From the NCBI RefSeq assembly GCF_050948215.1, contig NC_135149.1:14427001-14491000 (forward strand): 64,000 nt of DNA, given 5' to 3'. The stretch's first letter is position 1, and the number at the start of each line of letters is the position of its first letter. The DNA is from Halictus rubicundus (lineage: Eukaryota > Arthropoda > Insecta > Hymenoptera > Halictidae). Position numbers and translations under genes: made by a program. Under the pieces are notes generated by a model that worked only from the letters and a program-made list of their open reading frames with translations, was not told the origin of the DNA and did no database searches. Shown here piece by piece: positions 11,419 through 24,469 of the stretch.

Positions 11419-11620
11419 TTATGCATTTATGACAAAAACTAGTGGATGAAACATAAAACAGTAAAAATATTGAATTGAAAATATGAATTTAAGAATACTA
11501 CAATATTTTGGCCGACTTATTAAACTTGGAATTCGACTCCCGTTTCTTGAAATTGTCGCATAAGATTTTTATTTTACACAAAGAGGCATTTCTTCAGTTA
11601 TGTTTTAATTGCTTGAGTTC
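11419..11620. repeat. Family F dispersed AT-rich repeat
   Basis: ATGCATTTATGACAAAAACT, then CATAAAACAGTAAAAATATT and TTTTGGCCGACTTATTAAAC. The same ordered motifs recur at 19344, 49967 and 8500, and in reverse near 24640. Ends are not defined. Confidence 0.45.
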
Positions 11621-12989
11621 ATGATACCGTCGCGTATCAATTTCACTCTCCACTCTCGATTTTCACGAGGACATAGAGTGTACCTTAGACCTATGGCAAT
11701 TTGTCAGTCGACCAACGATACCGTCGTCCTTGTTCGATGAAAGCGGTATAATCCGGCTACGATAAGCGAGTTATCGTCCGTCCAGCCGTCGAGTTTGACT
11801 TTATCGAGCCCCGCTCGGGATCTCTCGCGTCCGTCGTGTGGCGTCACGGTTTAATTCGCAATGAAGCTCTTCGAGATTCGCGTATTCTCAAGCCGGAATA
11901 AGAGTTCACGTTCCGTATAAATAGCTAATGCCAAACTCGCTCTCGGTCCTGCCATTTTGGCGACTTATCGTTCGAGCATAGCTTCCTTAAATGACGACTT
12001 CTAATATTTTTAATTCACGATTATAAAGATGCATGTGTGAGGAATTATGCAACAGATTTATTTCTTCGGGTATACGCTATATAAAAAATAGCCAATAATT
12101 TGAACAAATTCTTGTTATTTTCATAAAGCAATATAAAATAGTTATATCGAAGAAAGTTGGAAGACAAACGAAAGTAAACATTTTTTTGCTCAACTTAGAA
12201 ATTTGACAATTACTAAAATAATTATTTAGATCTTAATTAGAATCATTGCAATAAGAGGTTTTGTGCACGAGTTAAACATGGATATCATAAAATTTTTTCT
12301 CTGTAATTGTATTATCTCTACAATTGATAGCTGTCTCGAATATTTCGATAAAAATTTAATAACACCGTAAGGTGACCGTAAAAAGATTTGCATACTCACG
12401 GGTGCCAATTCTCTCGATCAATTTTTCTTAATTGAATCGGACACGCGATGAGGATTCACCGCATGATTTCGCCAGAAAAGTCTAACCATCGTGAAAACGA
12501 AGATATCGAAGATATCGATGAGGCTGTACCAACAGATGGAACTTCTAATTCAAGTTAAGTAACTCGTTCGCGTTATTAAAACTCATATCCAACTTTTTAA
12601 CAGTCGCGGGGAAAGTTTTATAACGAATTCCGAAGTACAATCGAAATCTGCAATTTAAAGTTAACAGGAAATTTGTATTCAGCTGCTCTTTATCAGATGC
12701 AAGTCTGATTGATATAAATTGCTTCTCCTGCTGCCCCTGCAAAACTACGGAACGGCGAACTCTGGCCGGAAATATGCTAGCTGATTTATAGAATTCATAG
12801 AATATGTCATTTCTTTCGTTTAATTGCCTACAACTATATCAAACGAAATATATGATGTCTTTGAACCATTAAAACCAATTAAATGAAAATTATAAGGAAA
12901 ATAAATATGCGTTCCGTTCCTGCGAGGTATAAAATTGTTTTTTAATTTAAACTATATTTTCATTTTATCAATAATGTCGATTTCAAAGT
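11621..12989. other. Non-coding, nothing recognised
   Basis: A moderately GC-rich patch at 11620-11970 (CCGTCGTCCTTG, CGTCCAGCCGTCGAG) is followed by AT-rich DNA. No frame of interest. Confidence 0.45.
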
Positions 12990-13203
12990 TGTTTTTTAAA
13001 AGAACGCTTGACTTGAGACCTATAGTTCCTTTGAGACTTTATTTCTTCGCGACGAGTACTATTACAGTGCAATAAAAAAATGTTGACCTCGAAAAAATTG
13101 TCAAGGTGAATTTTGTGGTCCATTTTTTTAACCAGATCTCCACCGATGTAGAGGTGCAGAATCACGCTATAGTGATCACGACATATAGTTTTGAAACACC
13201 CTG
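12990..13203. mobile_element. Family C element, one-ended copy
   Basis: The body (GACTTGAGACCTATAGTTCC, CGACGAGTACTATTACAGTG) and right terminus (GATCACGACATATAGTTTTG then AAACACCCTG) match the 61901 copy in reverse. The left terminus is absent. The paired half-sites are mutated (TTGACCTCGA and TCAAGGTGAA). Confidence 0.72.
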
Positions 13204-14029
13204 CACCGATCATCCTATGTAGCACTAAATTGTATGAAAACATTTCTGTTGATATTTCGCGTGCCACGAGCTGCCGCAGGGGGTTGAAATATTCGTAGCT
13301 CGTAATACGATGCGACGAAATAATTTGGAACGGCCTGTATAAAGATCGAACGGAATCTATCGTGCATATGTCAGTCATGAAGTGGTCGGCCGCGATCGTT
13401 AGCGCTGCTGGCCATTTAAAACAAGTTCACACGGCGGCTTTCCATTCCCTTTTTCATCTGGCCGGGCCGTTGTTGGCCTGATCTGTTTCGCAGTCAGCGA
13501 ATTTCGCGCGTGCTCGTGTTGGAACATCCGCCGGTCGGACACCAGCATCAATAAAACTAGCTCAGCGACGTTTCTGATCCGGTAAACAACCGGTTCTAGT
13601 ATTCTTTGCCTGTTCCAGTGACAGCGCGTTGAAAACAGCATCGCGCTAGAATTCTAATTCTCACTCGGTCTCCCTTCCGAAAACAAACATTTCCATCAAT
13701 TTCTCGATTATTTTATTCCCTGCGACAATCGTTCCTAATCAAAAACTGTGACGCATTTTCTGCGTCGGTTACAAAATGTGCTGGAATTCTTCAATTCCTT
13801 GAATCGTAATACCGTTTTAAATTTCATAATGATTACCACGAGCACCGAGTTCTCAAACATTCTCTTTTGTTAATTTCGTACAAATATTTCATACACAGAA
13901 TGGCAGATTAAAGTGTTCCAAATGCAGATTAAAATGTTGCTGCAATTCTACAAAAGCACCGTGACGGTAACTTCGAAACTAGAATGAAATAAATTCTCTT
14001 ATTAACAAACAGACCGTGAATGTGGAAAA
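13204..14029. other. Non-coding, nothing recognised
   Basis: Mixed composition between the family C copy and the 100-bp hairpin element; short frames only. Confidence 0.45.
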
Positions 14030-14129
14030 GTCAATTTACACTATACGGCACGGACCGGCACGAACAATGTTGCACGGTGCCGGTCCGTGTCGATCCGTGC
14101 AGGTCCGCGCCAGTATAGTGTAAATTGAC
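14030..14129. mobile_element. 100-bp palindromic element
   Basis: GTCAATTTACACTATAC at 14030-14046 is mirrored exactly by GTATAGTGTAAATTGAC at 14113-14129. The arms continue with GGCACGGACCGGCAC-type sequence that pairs with GTGCCGGTCCGTGTC, so nearly the whole unit folds. It is GC-rich in the middle and AT-rich at the ends. Confidence 0.75.
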
Positions 14130-14762
14130 CTATGTACGTTTAACAAAAAGCTAGCGACCGTTTCCTGGCAGAAAATATTCAGGCAATCCTTCAGAACTGG
14201 ATTAAAAGACCACGAAATTCGTGCTGGCTCGTCGTCGGTGGATCGGAGAAAATAAATCATGGCGTAAAACTGTCTCCCGGTCTGCCGTCGCCAGGTTCGC
14301 CGGGGATATCAGAGATATCACAGTCGGTGTGCCCCCCCCCCTCACCGATTGCTAAACACGACGGTTCGACGAGTCCTGCTCCCGTATCTGGTCCCGTAGT
14401 TCACGTAATTTTACGATACAATGATTCGCAGTTCGCGCTCGCACGGATCCTGACTGACCTGACGTTTGAGCGACGTATATACAGAGGAGGGTATGTGGCA
14501 TGACGGTTTTTCGGAATGGGAGAGGCACACGGCACGCGGCATCGTAAACGGGAATTTACTTCCGCGAGAATATTTCCGGTGTTCGTAAATACGCGGAGAG
14601 AGGGCTGACTCGCAGCCGTCGCGATCGCGCGCGAATTTCAGCTCCGGCAAGTTTACAACGATCGCTCGTTCTAAGCAGCTGTGCCGCGGGACTCATTGAA
14701 ATCCACGGATTTTCGGAAGTTGCGCCTCGCAAATTGTCCCGCCGCCATTGCCACCGGTGACA

Positions 14763-14763
14763 C

Positions 14764-14794
<31 letters not shown>

Positions 14795-14812
14795 GCCCCT
14801 CTCTTCCTCTCC
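14763..14812. repeat. (CT)n microsatellite
   Basis: CT repeat interrupted by CG at two places, followed by a pyrimidine-rich tail to about 14880. Confidence 0.9.
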
Positions 14813-14953
14813 CTATCGCCCTCTCGCCGTCGGTTCTTTCTCCCTTTGTCCCACCCGCGACAACCCTCGCTACCTAATATTCGTCACCGCCTGCGGATCT
14901 TTATGCATCAATGGTATTTGCAAATTTTTAGAATACAGCGCACAATGAGAAGA

Positions 14954-15060
14954 CAGTAGAGCCTCCCATATCCGAAATAGTAGGCAGAGAAGATGTGTTC
15001 GGATAACGGAATTTTCGGTGAACAGAACAATCACCTTTCTGATATTAAATTTCATTTATT
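14954..15060. mobile_element. Pogo/Tigger-like terminus relic
   Basis: CAGTAGAGCCTCCCATATCC then GAAATAG and, a little inside, GTTCGGATAACGGAATTTTC. The pairing of a CAGTAGARYCTC-type end with repeated TCCGA/TCGGATAA motifs is characteristic of pogo-like insect elements as I remember them. No transposase or second end was found. Confidence 0.4.
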
Positions 15061-15478
15061 TAAATTGAAATGAAGAGCGTTTAGACAACGACCTTAGGAT
15101 CGACTTCATCGTCCAGCATCGAACTATTGACATTTCTTCACGGTCTGTCGCCAACACCCTTCAACGAAACGTTCGGAGAGATAAATTGTTACACACGGAG
15201 CACAAATATTAGATCGGATACGGTCTGTTTGATGTTGCCATTAGAAATTGTACTGTATTTTTATACTTCGTACTGGATTCCGATGGTTGGCAATGATGCA
15301 CGAACGAAGAAAACATATTTTTACAAGCGCCTGGAAGTTATAATAATTTCTATTTATGCCATCCAAAAGTGTTTACGATATGTACAATAACATTACAATC
15401 GTCTGAACTTTGTAGTTTCAGTACACACATTTTCAGAGCAAATAGAAACCGCAGTTTGAAAGATAAATTGAAGGTATA

Positions 15479-15647
15479 CAGTCTTTACTCGATATATGTC
15501 TCAAATATCTAGCCGATAAAAGTACCACAACTATCCCCACAGCCGCGGGGTATACCCCGTTCGGCAGTGTATCAAAGAATAGTCTCTTCTAGTCGATATA
15601 TGTCCCTGGGTAGACAGGTGTTCTAGACATATATCGGGGTAACACTG
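15479..15647. mobile_element. Family D element, copy 2
   Basis: The ends CAGTCTTTACTCGATATATG and (minus strand) CAGTGTTACCCCGATATATG are flanked by TA. The interior keeps CTATCCCCACAGCCGCGGGG and the core GGGGTATACCCC. The middle differs from copy 1, so the two share mainly termini and core. Confidence 0.72.
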
Positions 15648-16466
15648 TATATCGAGGGACCCCGGTGTTAACATAACTATAAAAAATATTTGAAAATTTT
15701 CCCAGCTCTAGCACCTTAGGTCGCTACTTCTTAATAATTGTTACCTAGCATCTTATTTCTCAGCCTTCTTCTAGACCCCAGCATCGAATTCTCTCTAAAC
15801 TACCTGGCTCCTCTTTCGATCGCGTTAACCCACTTCGGGCTTTTTGTTTATAATTCGCGGAACAGACGGCTCGGGATGGTGAAAGTTTCGTTAGCGACGA
15901 ATGACGGCGTCGACTTCATTGAGAGGATTTTAATGAACTCTTCGTGGTGAACGACTTCGCTCGTTGAACTAGGTCGGGCAATGGACAAAGAGAATAGTTT
16001 TAACGAGCGGAACGAAGACACTAGATAACGATTCGATCACTGACTTTTAAGTTCCGGTCGAAGGTTTTGGGTTTGATAGTGGCACGCGTTAACTGGAAAC
16101 GGATATTTATCCAAATGCCGACGTTACGGCGGGAAATTACACCGGTCGCGATTAGTGCCATTTACTATCATATAGGGACTCCGACGATGTAATTAACAAT
16201 GGATTTAGAAAGAAGATAGAAATTAAACGAATCATGTACAGGTGTATAATCCAGATCTCGAGATTAGGATAAACTTAAAGAAAGGAACAACTTATTTCGT
16301 CTACTAATATTTTTATTAAAAGCGATACACCTTATTCAACTTTCACGAAACCATCTCTATTGATTAAGAATCCAGTAAATCCATGAAATGAATAAAGGAG
16401 ACAAGGTTGATCATGAAAATTTCGAAAACTTCACACATGCAAGGGAAACTGATACACCGTCATTTG

Positions 16467-16480
16467 CCCCCCCCCCCCCC
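16467..16480. repeat. Poly-C run
   Basis: Fourteen consecutive C; a second run of ten lies at 14332-14341. Confidence 0.95.
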
Positions 16481-17221
16481 TCGGAACCACGGCACTTTTG
16501 TATTAAACAATTTTTCACGAGACGCATAGTTTAAAAGTAATTCGAGGTGTGCTAGTTACGCGACTTTCCAATCTGCTGCGTGAATATGTTCCAAATGAAC
16601 ATTCTTGTTAAAACACCAGCCAGTGCAAACAAATTTGATTTCGCGGATCCGATTTGTTTCAGCAGAAGGAACCGCACGGTACTCGGCAGCAGCACGTGTC
16701 CTCGCTCATTTTGCGAAAGTGGACTGGGTAGTCATAACGGCGTCTGATGGAAGGTGTACACCATAACTCGTGTTTCCCGCTCTGCCTATTATTTTCAGTT
16801 ATTTCGCATTCGCACGCAACTGCTCCGGTTGTGAAAAAAAGAGCCTCCCGTTTCCTCCTCCGAGTAGATCAAACCGCCCACAATGGTAAAAGCGGTACCG
16901 GTAATGGGGTACTCGTACCACTTCCGCGTGCCACGATCGCTACCGATGGGTAGGCAGCATCGTTTTTTTTTTCAAGATGCTCGCGATAAGGGCGATCGGA
17001 ATTAATTTCATTCAGAGCGAACAAACGTTTTAATGATTCCTTTTTTTCCCCACTCCCCGCGTAACTAGAAACCCATTAACAGCGCTCGCAACCGCCGGGG
17101 GCCAATCCGAAGAGCGCCCCGTTTTTCAGCTTCCTTCGAAAAGCCCTTCGCAATTGCTCGCTGGTGCGGACCCACTCGATCTTCTCGTTTCACTCATACC
17201 TCTTATTTACTTTTCTATTTC

Positions 17222-17513
17222 AGTGCGGAGGGTGTGATTCTACATGAAAAAATACAGAAGAAATTTCTTTTCGTTCGACGCCTCGCATTCGAGAAAATCG
17301 TGTTGGAAAATTCGGCGAACATGCGGGCTGTTGAATTGGAATCGTCTGACTTGTCTGATCATGACCTACTGATTCTACTTGGCGGATCTTCAAAGTCGAT
17401 TTTCTCGAAATCAAAGCCTCGAACGAAAAAAATGTATTCCGTATTTTCAACTTATTTTTGCGTGTAGAATCACCCCCTCCATCGTTGTACCATCAATACC
17501 GGGACACCCTGTA
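17222..17513. mobile_element. Family A foldback element, left end truncated
   Basis: The right end reads in full to CGGGACACCCTG followed by TA. The left starts only at GCGGAGGGTGTGATTCTACA, lacking about 30 terminal bases, directly after a splice-acceptor-like TTTCTATTTCAG. Inner arms with TCGAGAAAATCG and TTTTCTCGAAATC are present. Confidence 0.75.
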
Positions 17514-17965
17514 CATCGGTTATGGTAATTTCGTTGGCGTTCACGATTGAAATGTTAGGAAATATGACGATAATCAAGATTGTAGGCAAAAATTCGAAAT
17601 ATTTAGTGAACCAAAGACAAGCCTATCCTGGTCGGTAACAAATACGAATTCAAACGATGGCCGATCAAAAACAGATGAAATTTTTTTAGTGGAATTATGG
17701 AAATTCTCTGACTGTATAGCAAAAGCCGTTTAGCGAAACAGGTTAATCGCAAAAAATTAAGTGATTAAATGACGATCTTGATGCACCGATAACAAACGCG
17801 TTAAGCGTCGTGTAAATTCATATTCGCCATAACCGCGTAAGTACTCGGCAATCTACTAATCACTCAATGAACAAGCAATAAGCGCACGCTGCGGCGCGGC
17901 GGCGTGGATTCTCACACTAAAAATCTCGTTAAAAGGAGCCACGGGGAAAGTGCGCAAGACGAGGC

Positions 17966-18055
17966 CAGTCGAGTCGAGTCGAGTCGAGTCGAGGCGAGGC
18001 GAGGCGAGGCGAGGCGAGGCGAGGCGAGGCGAGGCGAGGCGAGGCGAGGCGAGGC
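17966..18055. repeat. Two-phase pentamer array, (GAGTC)n then (GAGGC)n
   Basis: About five GAGTC units change cleanly to about twelve GAGGC units without loss of register. A T-to-G variant seems to have been spread through one side of the array. Confidence 0.95.
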
Positions 18056-18104
18056 ACTCGCGAGCGCCACTTCCTGCCCCCGTTCAAAAGAAATAAAGTA
18101 ACAC

Positions 18105-18123
18105 GGGGGGGGGGGGGGGGGGG
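18105..18123. repeat. Poly-G run
   Basis: Nineteen consecutive G on the plus strand, a likely site of length error in sequencing and replication. Confidence 0.95.
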
Positions 18124-18943
18124 ACCGCGGTCGAAAGAAGTAATTAAACCTTGGCTCGTGTTCCCGTGTTCGCCCCGCTTTCATCTCTTTCAGTCGAAAT
18201 TCATTGGTGGTCGTCGAGGGAGAAGTTTCCGTTTAAAAACGCACGACAGTTTTTCCGGGGTCCCGGTGAAGAGGATTCGAAGGAGGCGAGAGGACATCAA
18301 AGAACGCTAGAACAACCGAACTTCTGCCGGCGCTAGCTGTGGTGGTGGGGGTGGGGTGGGGGGGGGGTGGTCTGCTCTCAGAAACCGCATCGTGGAATTT
18401 TTCAACTTTTCTCGTCGGACCTGTCGTGGCCAGGATACGACAGAAAAAGGGGCGCGGGGGGTGGGGACAGGTGGGTGTAGGGGGAGGGGTGCGGGAGAAG
18501 GAAACTTTTTCAACATAAAAAGAAAGGCGATCAGAAAAAGGGGAAAACAGAAAGTGGAAAGAAAAAATAATCCGGGGCGTCATTCGCGAGAAGGCGAACC
18601 GAGAGGAGAGAAGCTTGCCGCTGATCCTTCCAGGCGTGAATCGTGGTTGGTTCGAACTTTTAATTACCTGGTACTTAAGAAACGGTCTACGAAGAACGAG
18701 CAAGGGGCGGGAAGGGGGATAAAAAACGAGAAGAGTCTCGGCGAAAGAAACCGAAAAATAAAAAGGAAGAGGAGTGGGGGAAGGGGGGCCCGGGAAGACC
18801 GAACGAAATGGTCTGGCGGGACGTGTGCAAGACCAACCGGGGAAACAGGTCCGCGCGTTTGTGGAACAGACTTAAGCAACCACTCGAAACTGCTTCCCAA
18901 CAGGAACGAAAATCATTCGAGTATCCTCCCCAGCAGCGAGTTG

Positions 18944-18970
18944 GAGGGTGGGAGGGAGGGAGGGAGGGAA

Positions 18971-19012
<42 letters not shown>
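18944..19012. repeat. (GGGA)n followed by (GA)n
   Basis: Six GGGAG-type units pass into about 20 GA units; the plus strand is purine throughout. Confidence 0.93.
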
Positions 19013-19343
19013 CCGCAAAACTTCCACGTAGCCCGGCTTTTTTTTCAATTAATTAAACTCGGAACATTCGGAACGGACCCGATCGATTCATGGCGATTTA
19101 TAAATTAGTCGCGAACCGGTTATTGGAATCGGTTTCGCAGCGGGAAATGTTTTTCTTGTTCGTAACCGTTCCATGTGATATTAAAAAAGTTCTGTAACGG
19201 GGGAGGGGCTCGGATCGAATCGGCTTTCAAATATTTTGAACAAAGTTGCAGATAATTTGTTTTCTATACACTGTGATACATAATCTTTAATCGATAATGA
19301 AGTCGGTGATTTAAACACATCGTTCGCGAACAAACGATTTTTC

Positions 19344-19715
19344 GCATTTATGACACAAATGGACAGGTGTAATTTAAAACAGTGAAAAGATTCGATGAAT
19401 TTAAAGTACTATTGCATTACTTGCTCTCTATTAAATATATTAAGAAAGAAAATCAATTTCTATTTCACTTCAGTTTGTTGCAATAGAAATAGAACATTTT
19501 TATTTTGCATAAAGACCCGCAGCCTGGTCATTATGAATAAACTGTGGATCTGTATGCAAAATAAAAATAGTCTTAACAATTGCAGCAAATCAAAGTTAAA
19601 TGAAATTGTATTTTCTGAATCATCTTAAAGTTTTGAAAATAATGTAACAATACCCTTAAATTCTTCCAGCCCCTGCTCAGTTTTTTGTTTGACCTATTCG
19701 TCATAAATGCATAAA
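19344..19715. repeat. Family F dispersed repeat with inverted ends
   Basis: TCGCATTTATGACACAAATG at the left and CGTCATAAATGCATAAATTG at the right are mirror images over about 11 bases, so this copy may be nearly whole. Interior is AT-rich without a coding frame. Confidence 0.45.
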
Positions 19716-22700
19716 TTGCACAGTCTAATTACGAACGAACGATTTAAAAATATAATTGTTGTATGCACCTGATACGTTATTTAATATCGCATTGTATCAA
19801 AGATTGAATAAATCCACAAAAATGATAAATAAAAACAATACACTTAATTATACATTAACAAAATATTCTTTTGGTATTAATAGTATTTTAAATGCAATAA
19901 ATAAAGAAGTAAACAAACATGAAACGCAATGAAGGAAATAATCGGGCAAAACTTTGGTGGATTTTTGTAGCATTCTGGTCAGTCCGAAGGAAAATCTCGG
20001 TGCGGAATTATTATTTCCGGTACCAGAACAATATATGCATTTCCGACAGATAAAACTCGCGATACGCGAGCAGACGCGAAGCTGGCAACTGATTTTTCGT
20101 CGACCATTCCCACACGGCTGCGCTGTATTTCTCAGCGGATCGAGCTCGGTGTATATTTAATTGAAAAACATGTAATTCGTAATTTCCCCTGGGAGAGGTT
20201 CGAGACCCGTCTTCTTGATCGTTAAGCTCCGCAGCGGGAAATTCGCGAGACAATTTTGATATTGCGTCGAGCGTTTCCGCTTCTCGTTTTTTCTTCGCAA
20301 CCTTAAGTCCACTGATCCGTGCAGATTCGAATACTTATTCCCGGAAGCGGATAAACGAAGACGAATGCAGCGAACACGACCGTTTCGATCGATGTAGAAT
20401 TTCCCGTGGAACGTAGAATACAAACAAAAATTCTTTCAATTAAAAATTTCGATTCTTTCAGCTGCAAGCTTTGCTTGTATGCTATCGATTTAAACGTCGA
20501 ATAAAACACGATAATTGTTAATATAAAAAATTAAACAAGAGTATGTTAAATAAATTTTAACCTGTCCGAATATTCAATAAACATTCTTTATCCACGTTCC
20601 TTTGTGGGAGGAAGGAGTGACGGATTCTTCAGTCGCTGCGCAATGTCGACACTATAATTTCCCTTACGTTTCGATGTATTCAAATGAGAATGTTGAAAAT
20701 ACGTTTGCACACATAAAACGCATTCCGTAGTTGCTTTCAAAGGGGGGAAAAGGGTTTTGCATTCTGTATTAAATGCAGGTTTCGATAAAAGTGGAAACAG
20801 TATTTTCGCCAACGTTTCCTTCCGACATAAATAGCGTATCCCGTTCGTGTAAAAAACCTAACGCAAAATCCGTGCTTTGAACTCTTTTCGATTTTTCTTT
20901 TTTTTTAGAAACGGGGAAGGGGGAGAAAGTCCTTTGGTAAATAAAATAGTTGGAACGGATGGCTCTGTCGATTCGGTAGCGTTCCGAAAGGACTTTATAC
21001 AATACATACATGCCCCTCTTTTTCGAAAGCTTTCCACCATGAAGTTTGAAGTCTCGCGTAATTTTCAAAGCTTTCGCCGAGTCAGCCGTGCAGTAAGATC
21101 GTGACAAACGCATCGATTGAGTTACTAGTGTTTACAATTTCGCGACAGTGACAAATTATACTTGACAAAATACATCGACCACTTTCAAAAACTTGTTATG
21201 GACATTGCTTTTCTTCCTTTTCATCTTGTATAAATCAATAAAAACTACTATTTATGTCTTAATAATTTATTCACCAGTTGCCTTGTGATTTCTTCCGCAA
21301 TTATCATGGTTAGAACTATTTTGCTGTCAATAATGGTCTATATGAGAAAGAAATACTTCAATTGAAAAAAGACAAATAACAAATAGTGGATTCTGTTTGA
21401 AATTTTTTCCAGGAGTTTGACTAAATAATTGCAAGGCAGGTGATTAAGTGCATCTGCTATGTACAGTCACCGGTATTAATAATCGGACGCTCTTTAAAAG
21501 ACGATGACAGTTTTAATATTAGACCATGCGACATGGATTTTTTTTTTTTAAACAGAACAATTAGTTCACTACATGACGTGAAAATAAAAATTTTGAAAAG
21601 ATTGCGAGTTTTCACAAAATTTTTACGTGGGCTTATATTGAAAATTTAGAAACTGCGTTTTGTATGTCTGAAATTTTATCGAAATACATGAAAGTTTACA
21701 CTTTTGTTAATTAAAAATGTACATTAAGCAGCATTGTATTAAAGCACGATTTAAAAATGATTGAAAAATTGCATGAACACAAAAAATCCGTAGTGTCCAA
21801 ATTAATTTTTGTAGAACAAAACTGCACGTTTCGGCGGTTTTTGTTGTACCGTAAAAATGACTGAAGAAACACAAAAACCGTTGCCATGGGATTTTCGCCA
21901 AATTATGAATTTTTGAAACAATTTCCCGTGCCCCTTCATTTAATATACATGGTATTTTGTTTTGCTACAATATTGCATCGAACAAGCCGCAAACAATTTC
22001 TACCGGTTGCGAGCGCTTTCGACGTTTCAATATTATCAATTATTCGCGACGCTATCAATTCTACTCCTCTTTCTATCGCACTGACAACATCGCGGTAAAC
22101 GACCGATCACCTCGCATCTCGGAAATAAGAGACGTAAACAATTTGCGGGGGAAAATGTGGCGTGCCTCCGCTCGTGAACACGCGGGGGAATATCGAGTCG
22201 TTTATTTCCCGGCACTGTGAATCATCTAGGCTAAGATAATACCTCAGCGACCGCGAATAACAATTTATCTGGAACGTTCTTTCGGGATCACGAAAATGGA
22301 AGAGGCGTCTACCGTCTAGCCCGCGATTACCGTCCTCGATACTCGTGAAGTCCCCCATTGTCATTTATCAAGATTCGTTCAGAATAAGGCAGCGAAAAGC
22401 AGGACTAAAATATAGAAATTGTTCATTTTCGCGTTTAATTGAAAAGGCTACAAGATGGCCAAAATGTTTCCTCGCCTCAAAAACCATACTCTGTTCCTGA
22501 TAATTGGACTTGGGACTCTTAAACGAAACAAAAATTGTTCGTATTAATTTCAAGATGTAAGAGTTGTGTGGACTTTCTTTTCTTAATAATTTCATGGTGT
22601 TGAAAGATATATATACAACGACAAAAAGGTGTGCGTTTGTTGCCTGTAGCGGAACGTAAAATTCACCAAAGCTTCATGTAACAGTTTGGCAAACGAAAAT

Positions 22701-24469
22701 TGACCACCTGGTCATTGCGAGCTAACTGTGCCCTGTGTTTATCCGTTTCACAAGGAATAATGGAACACTCCCGATTCGAGCTACTAATTGTAAGCCACGT
22801 GTTGACATTGTCTATTTTCATTTTGCCACGGTCTAAGAGTCACTAGCCTTGCTAACCGACAGCAAATAAGCAACTCCGAGCATATTCCGAGAAATACCAC
22901 TGATATCATCCCCGAAGAACCACTAATTAATACCAAAATACATTCCGCGTCTTGTTAATCGATTTACTGTCGAACTTCCATCAAACTCTTTAAACCCGTT
23001 TCTTCTGCACGTTTCATTGATTCTTCAATTTCCATTCCATATATTCTCTGTGAAATGTGCTTAATTAACAGTCCTGGCATTTCAATAATACCCTTGCTGT
23101 CCAAAAGGAATTTAATATGCGACATTCAGCTTATCATGACAAGACCCGAAAATTATTAACATAACGTGCACACCCGTATACATAGATTCGCTTTAACGGA
23201 AATCGAAATACCACGTTTCATTGCATTTATTCACTTTCACAGCTTTCGCGTGAAACGTAGCAAAAAAGAAAAAAGAAGAACCAATCAATCATTTCATCCC
23301 GTATTAAACTAACGAATCCATCGAGTACCAATTCATCAGACCCCAACAGAAAGAGAAATCCAACAAAATAACCAATCCGAAATCAAAATTGAAATCATCA
23401 ACATGCAGAGACGCGGATCGACCCCCATCGAGGACAACAAGAATAACACAAAATTCCGAAATTTCAACTGGTAATGTAATGAAAATGATAATCTTGTCGA
23501 CGAGAAGTCAGATGACGTGCCATTAAACTAAAAAATCCATCGATTTCCAGTCATCAATTCTCAACAAAAAAATGTGCAAAGCAGGTATTCCCATTCATTC
23601 TCCACCGAGTAATTTCGTGACGACAACAAAGGGTAACGCAAATGTCTCAAAATTTCCAAGGAAACAGAGACGACAACATTGTCGATACAGATGTGCATGG
23701 TAACGTACCCGAGTTCACAATAATTTCTGAAAGAAAAAACCGGAAGCCGGGGCGCTGTTTCGTTCGACTTCACCTGTTCACCACTCAACCACCATGAATC
23801 GTGAATGTGCGTAGGATGCTAAACACGGGCCACGGGATGCATGTATCGAAGAGATGGAACAACAATTCCCGGGAGCACATTAGAACCATAAAACATCCAC
23901 GGGAACACGGCACACGAACGTACGGGGATCGAGAGGATCGAGGGACGCTCCGGCACGTTCGTTCTCGACGGCGGCCGGTGGCGAACTACCCTTCGTAACG
24001 CGCGCGCCACCGTCTAAAGTGCGCCGTTGGCTCCGTCGCTCTGACGGAGGAAGGGGACGACCCGACGGTATCTTTTTGTCGCGGGCTTTCTTCGAGGTAA
24101 ACGCGCGTGAAATCGTGATCGCGTATGGTTCATTGGGCCCGGGGTGTTCGTGGCTCGTTAGCGGCGCTGAGATCGATCATATATCGTAATTAACATGTCC
24201 GCAGTCCTTTGCGCGGTATCCGTCGATTGTAGAGGGAACTTTATTAGCTCCACGCACACGGGAAATTCAAAGTGCTTCTTTCTGCAGCGCTCGGAAGAAT
24301 CTTGGAAATTTTTGACGTAATTTTTTGTGTTTGAACTGTTTTCTTTTTTTTTTAATGAGTATATACTCATTTCAATGGAATGCTGTATATTTTGGATAAT
24401 TGTTTACTATAAGGACGACCTCTTCGATTTGAACGAGCTTGATATATGTTGTCAAGGTCATCATTCTGA
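19716..24469. other. Non-coding, no gene recognised
   Basis: Long AT-rich stretch with one relic terminus at 21464 and a CpG-rich island at about 23740-24180 (CGTAACGCGCGCGCCACCGT). The island could be a promoter or a conserved element, but no transcript structure supports that. Confidence 0.45.
21464..21660. mobile_element. Tc1-like terminus relic
   Basis: TA then CAGTCACCGGTATTAATAAT followed by CGGACGC resembles Tc1-type ends (CAGT...ATTCGGAC). The mirror end was not seen, and the boundary on the right is a guess. Confidence 0.35.

Larger units (their letters stand above)
14130..17221. other. Non-coding DNA with simple repeats and element relics
   Basis: Apart from the CT repeat, pogo-like relic, family D copy and C-runs listed separately, this is mixed-composition sequence. 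An acceptor-like TTATTTTCAG near 16798 opens no convincing exon. Confidence 0.45.
17514..19343. other. Purine-skewed, CpG-rich block
   Basis: From about 17880 to 19020 the plus strand is dominated by G and A: pentamer array, poly-G, TGGTGGTGGGGGTGGGGTGG at 18340, further G-tracts at 18450-18500, GGGA and GA repeats. Open frames on the plus strand (18356-19108) are rich in Arg, Glu, Lys and Gly as a result. A good acceptor-like site (TCATCTCTTTCAG, ending 18193) is present, but the frame after it is not recognisable. Confidence 0.6.

Noticed and set aside
17904..18184. Arg-Gly-Glu-Ala and Leu-Ala-Ser-Pro repeat frames
   Set aside because: Pentamer array read in three frames; not a protein repeat under selection.
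18356..19108. 250-codon plus-strand frame, the longest in the window
   Set aside because: Its Arg/Glu/Lys/Gly content follows directly from the purine-rich simple repeats, and no motif is present.
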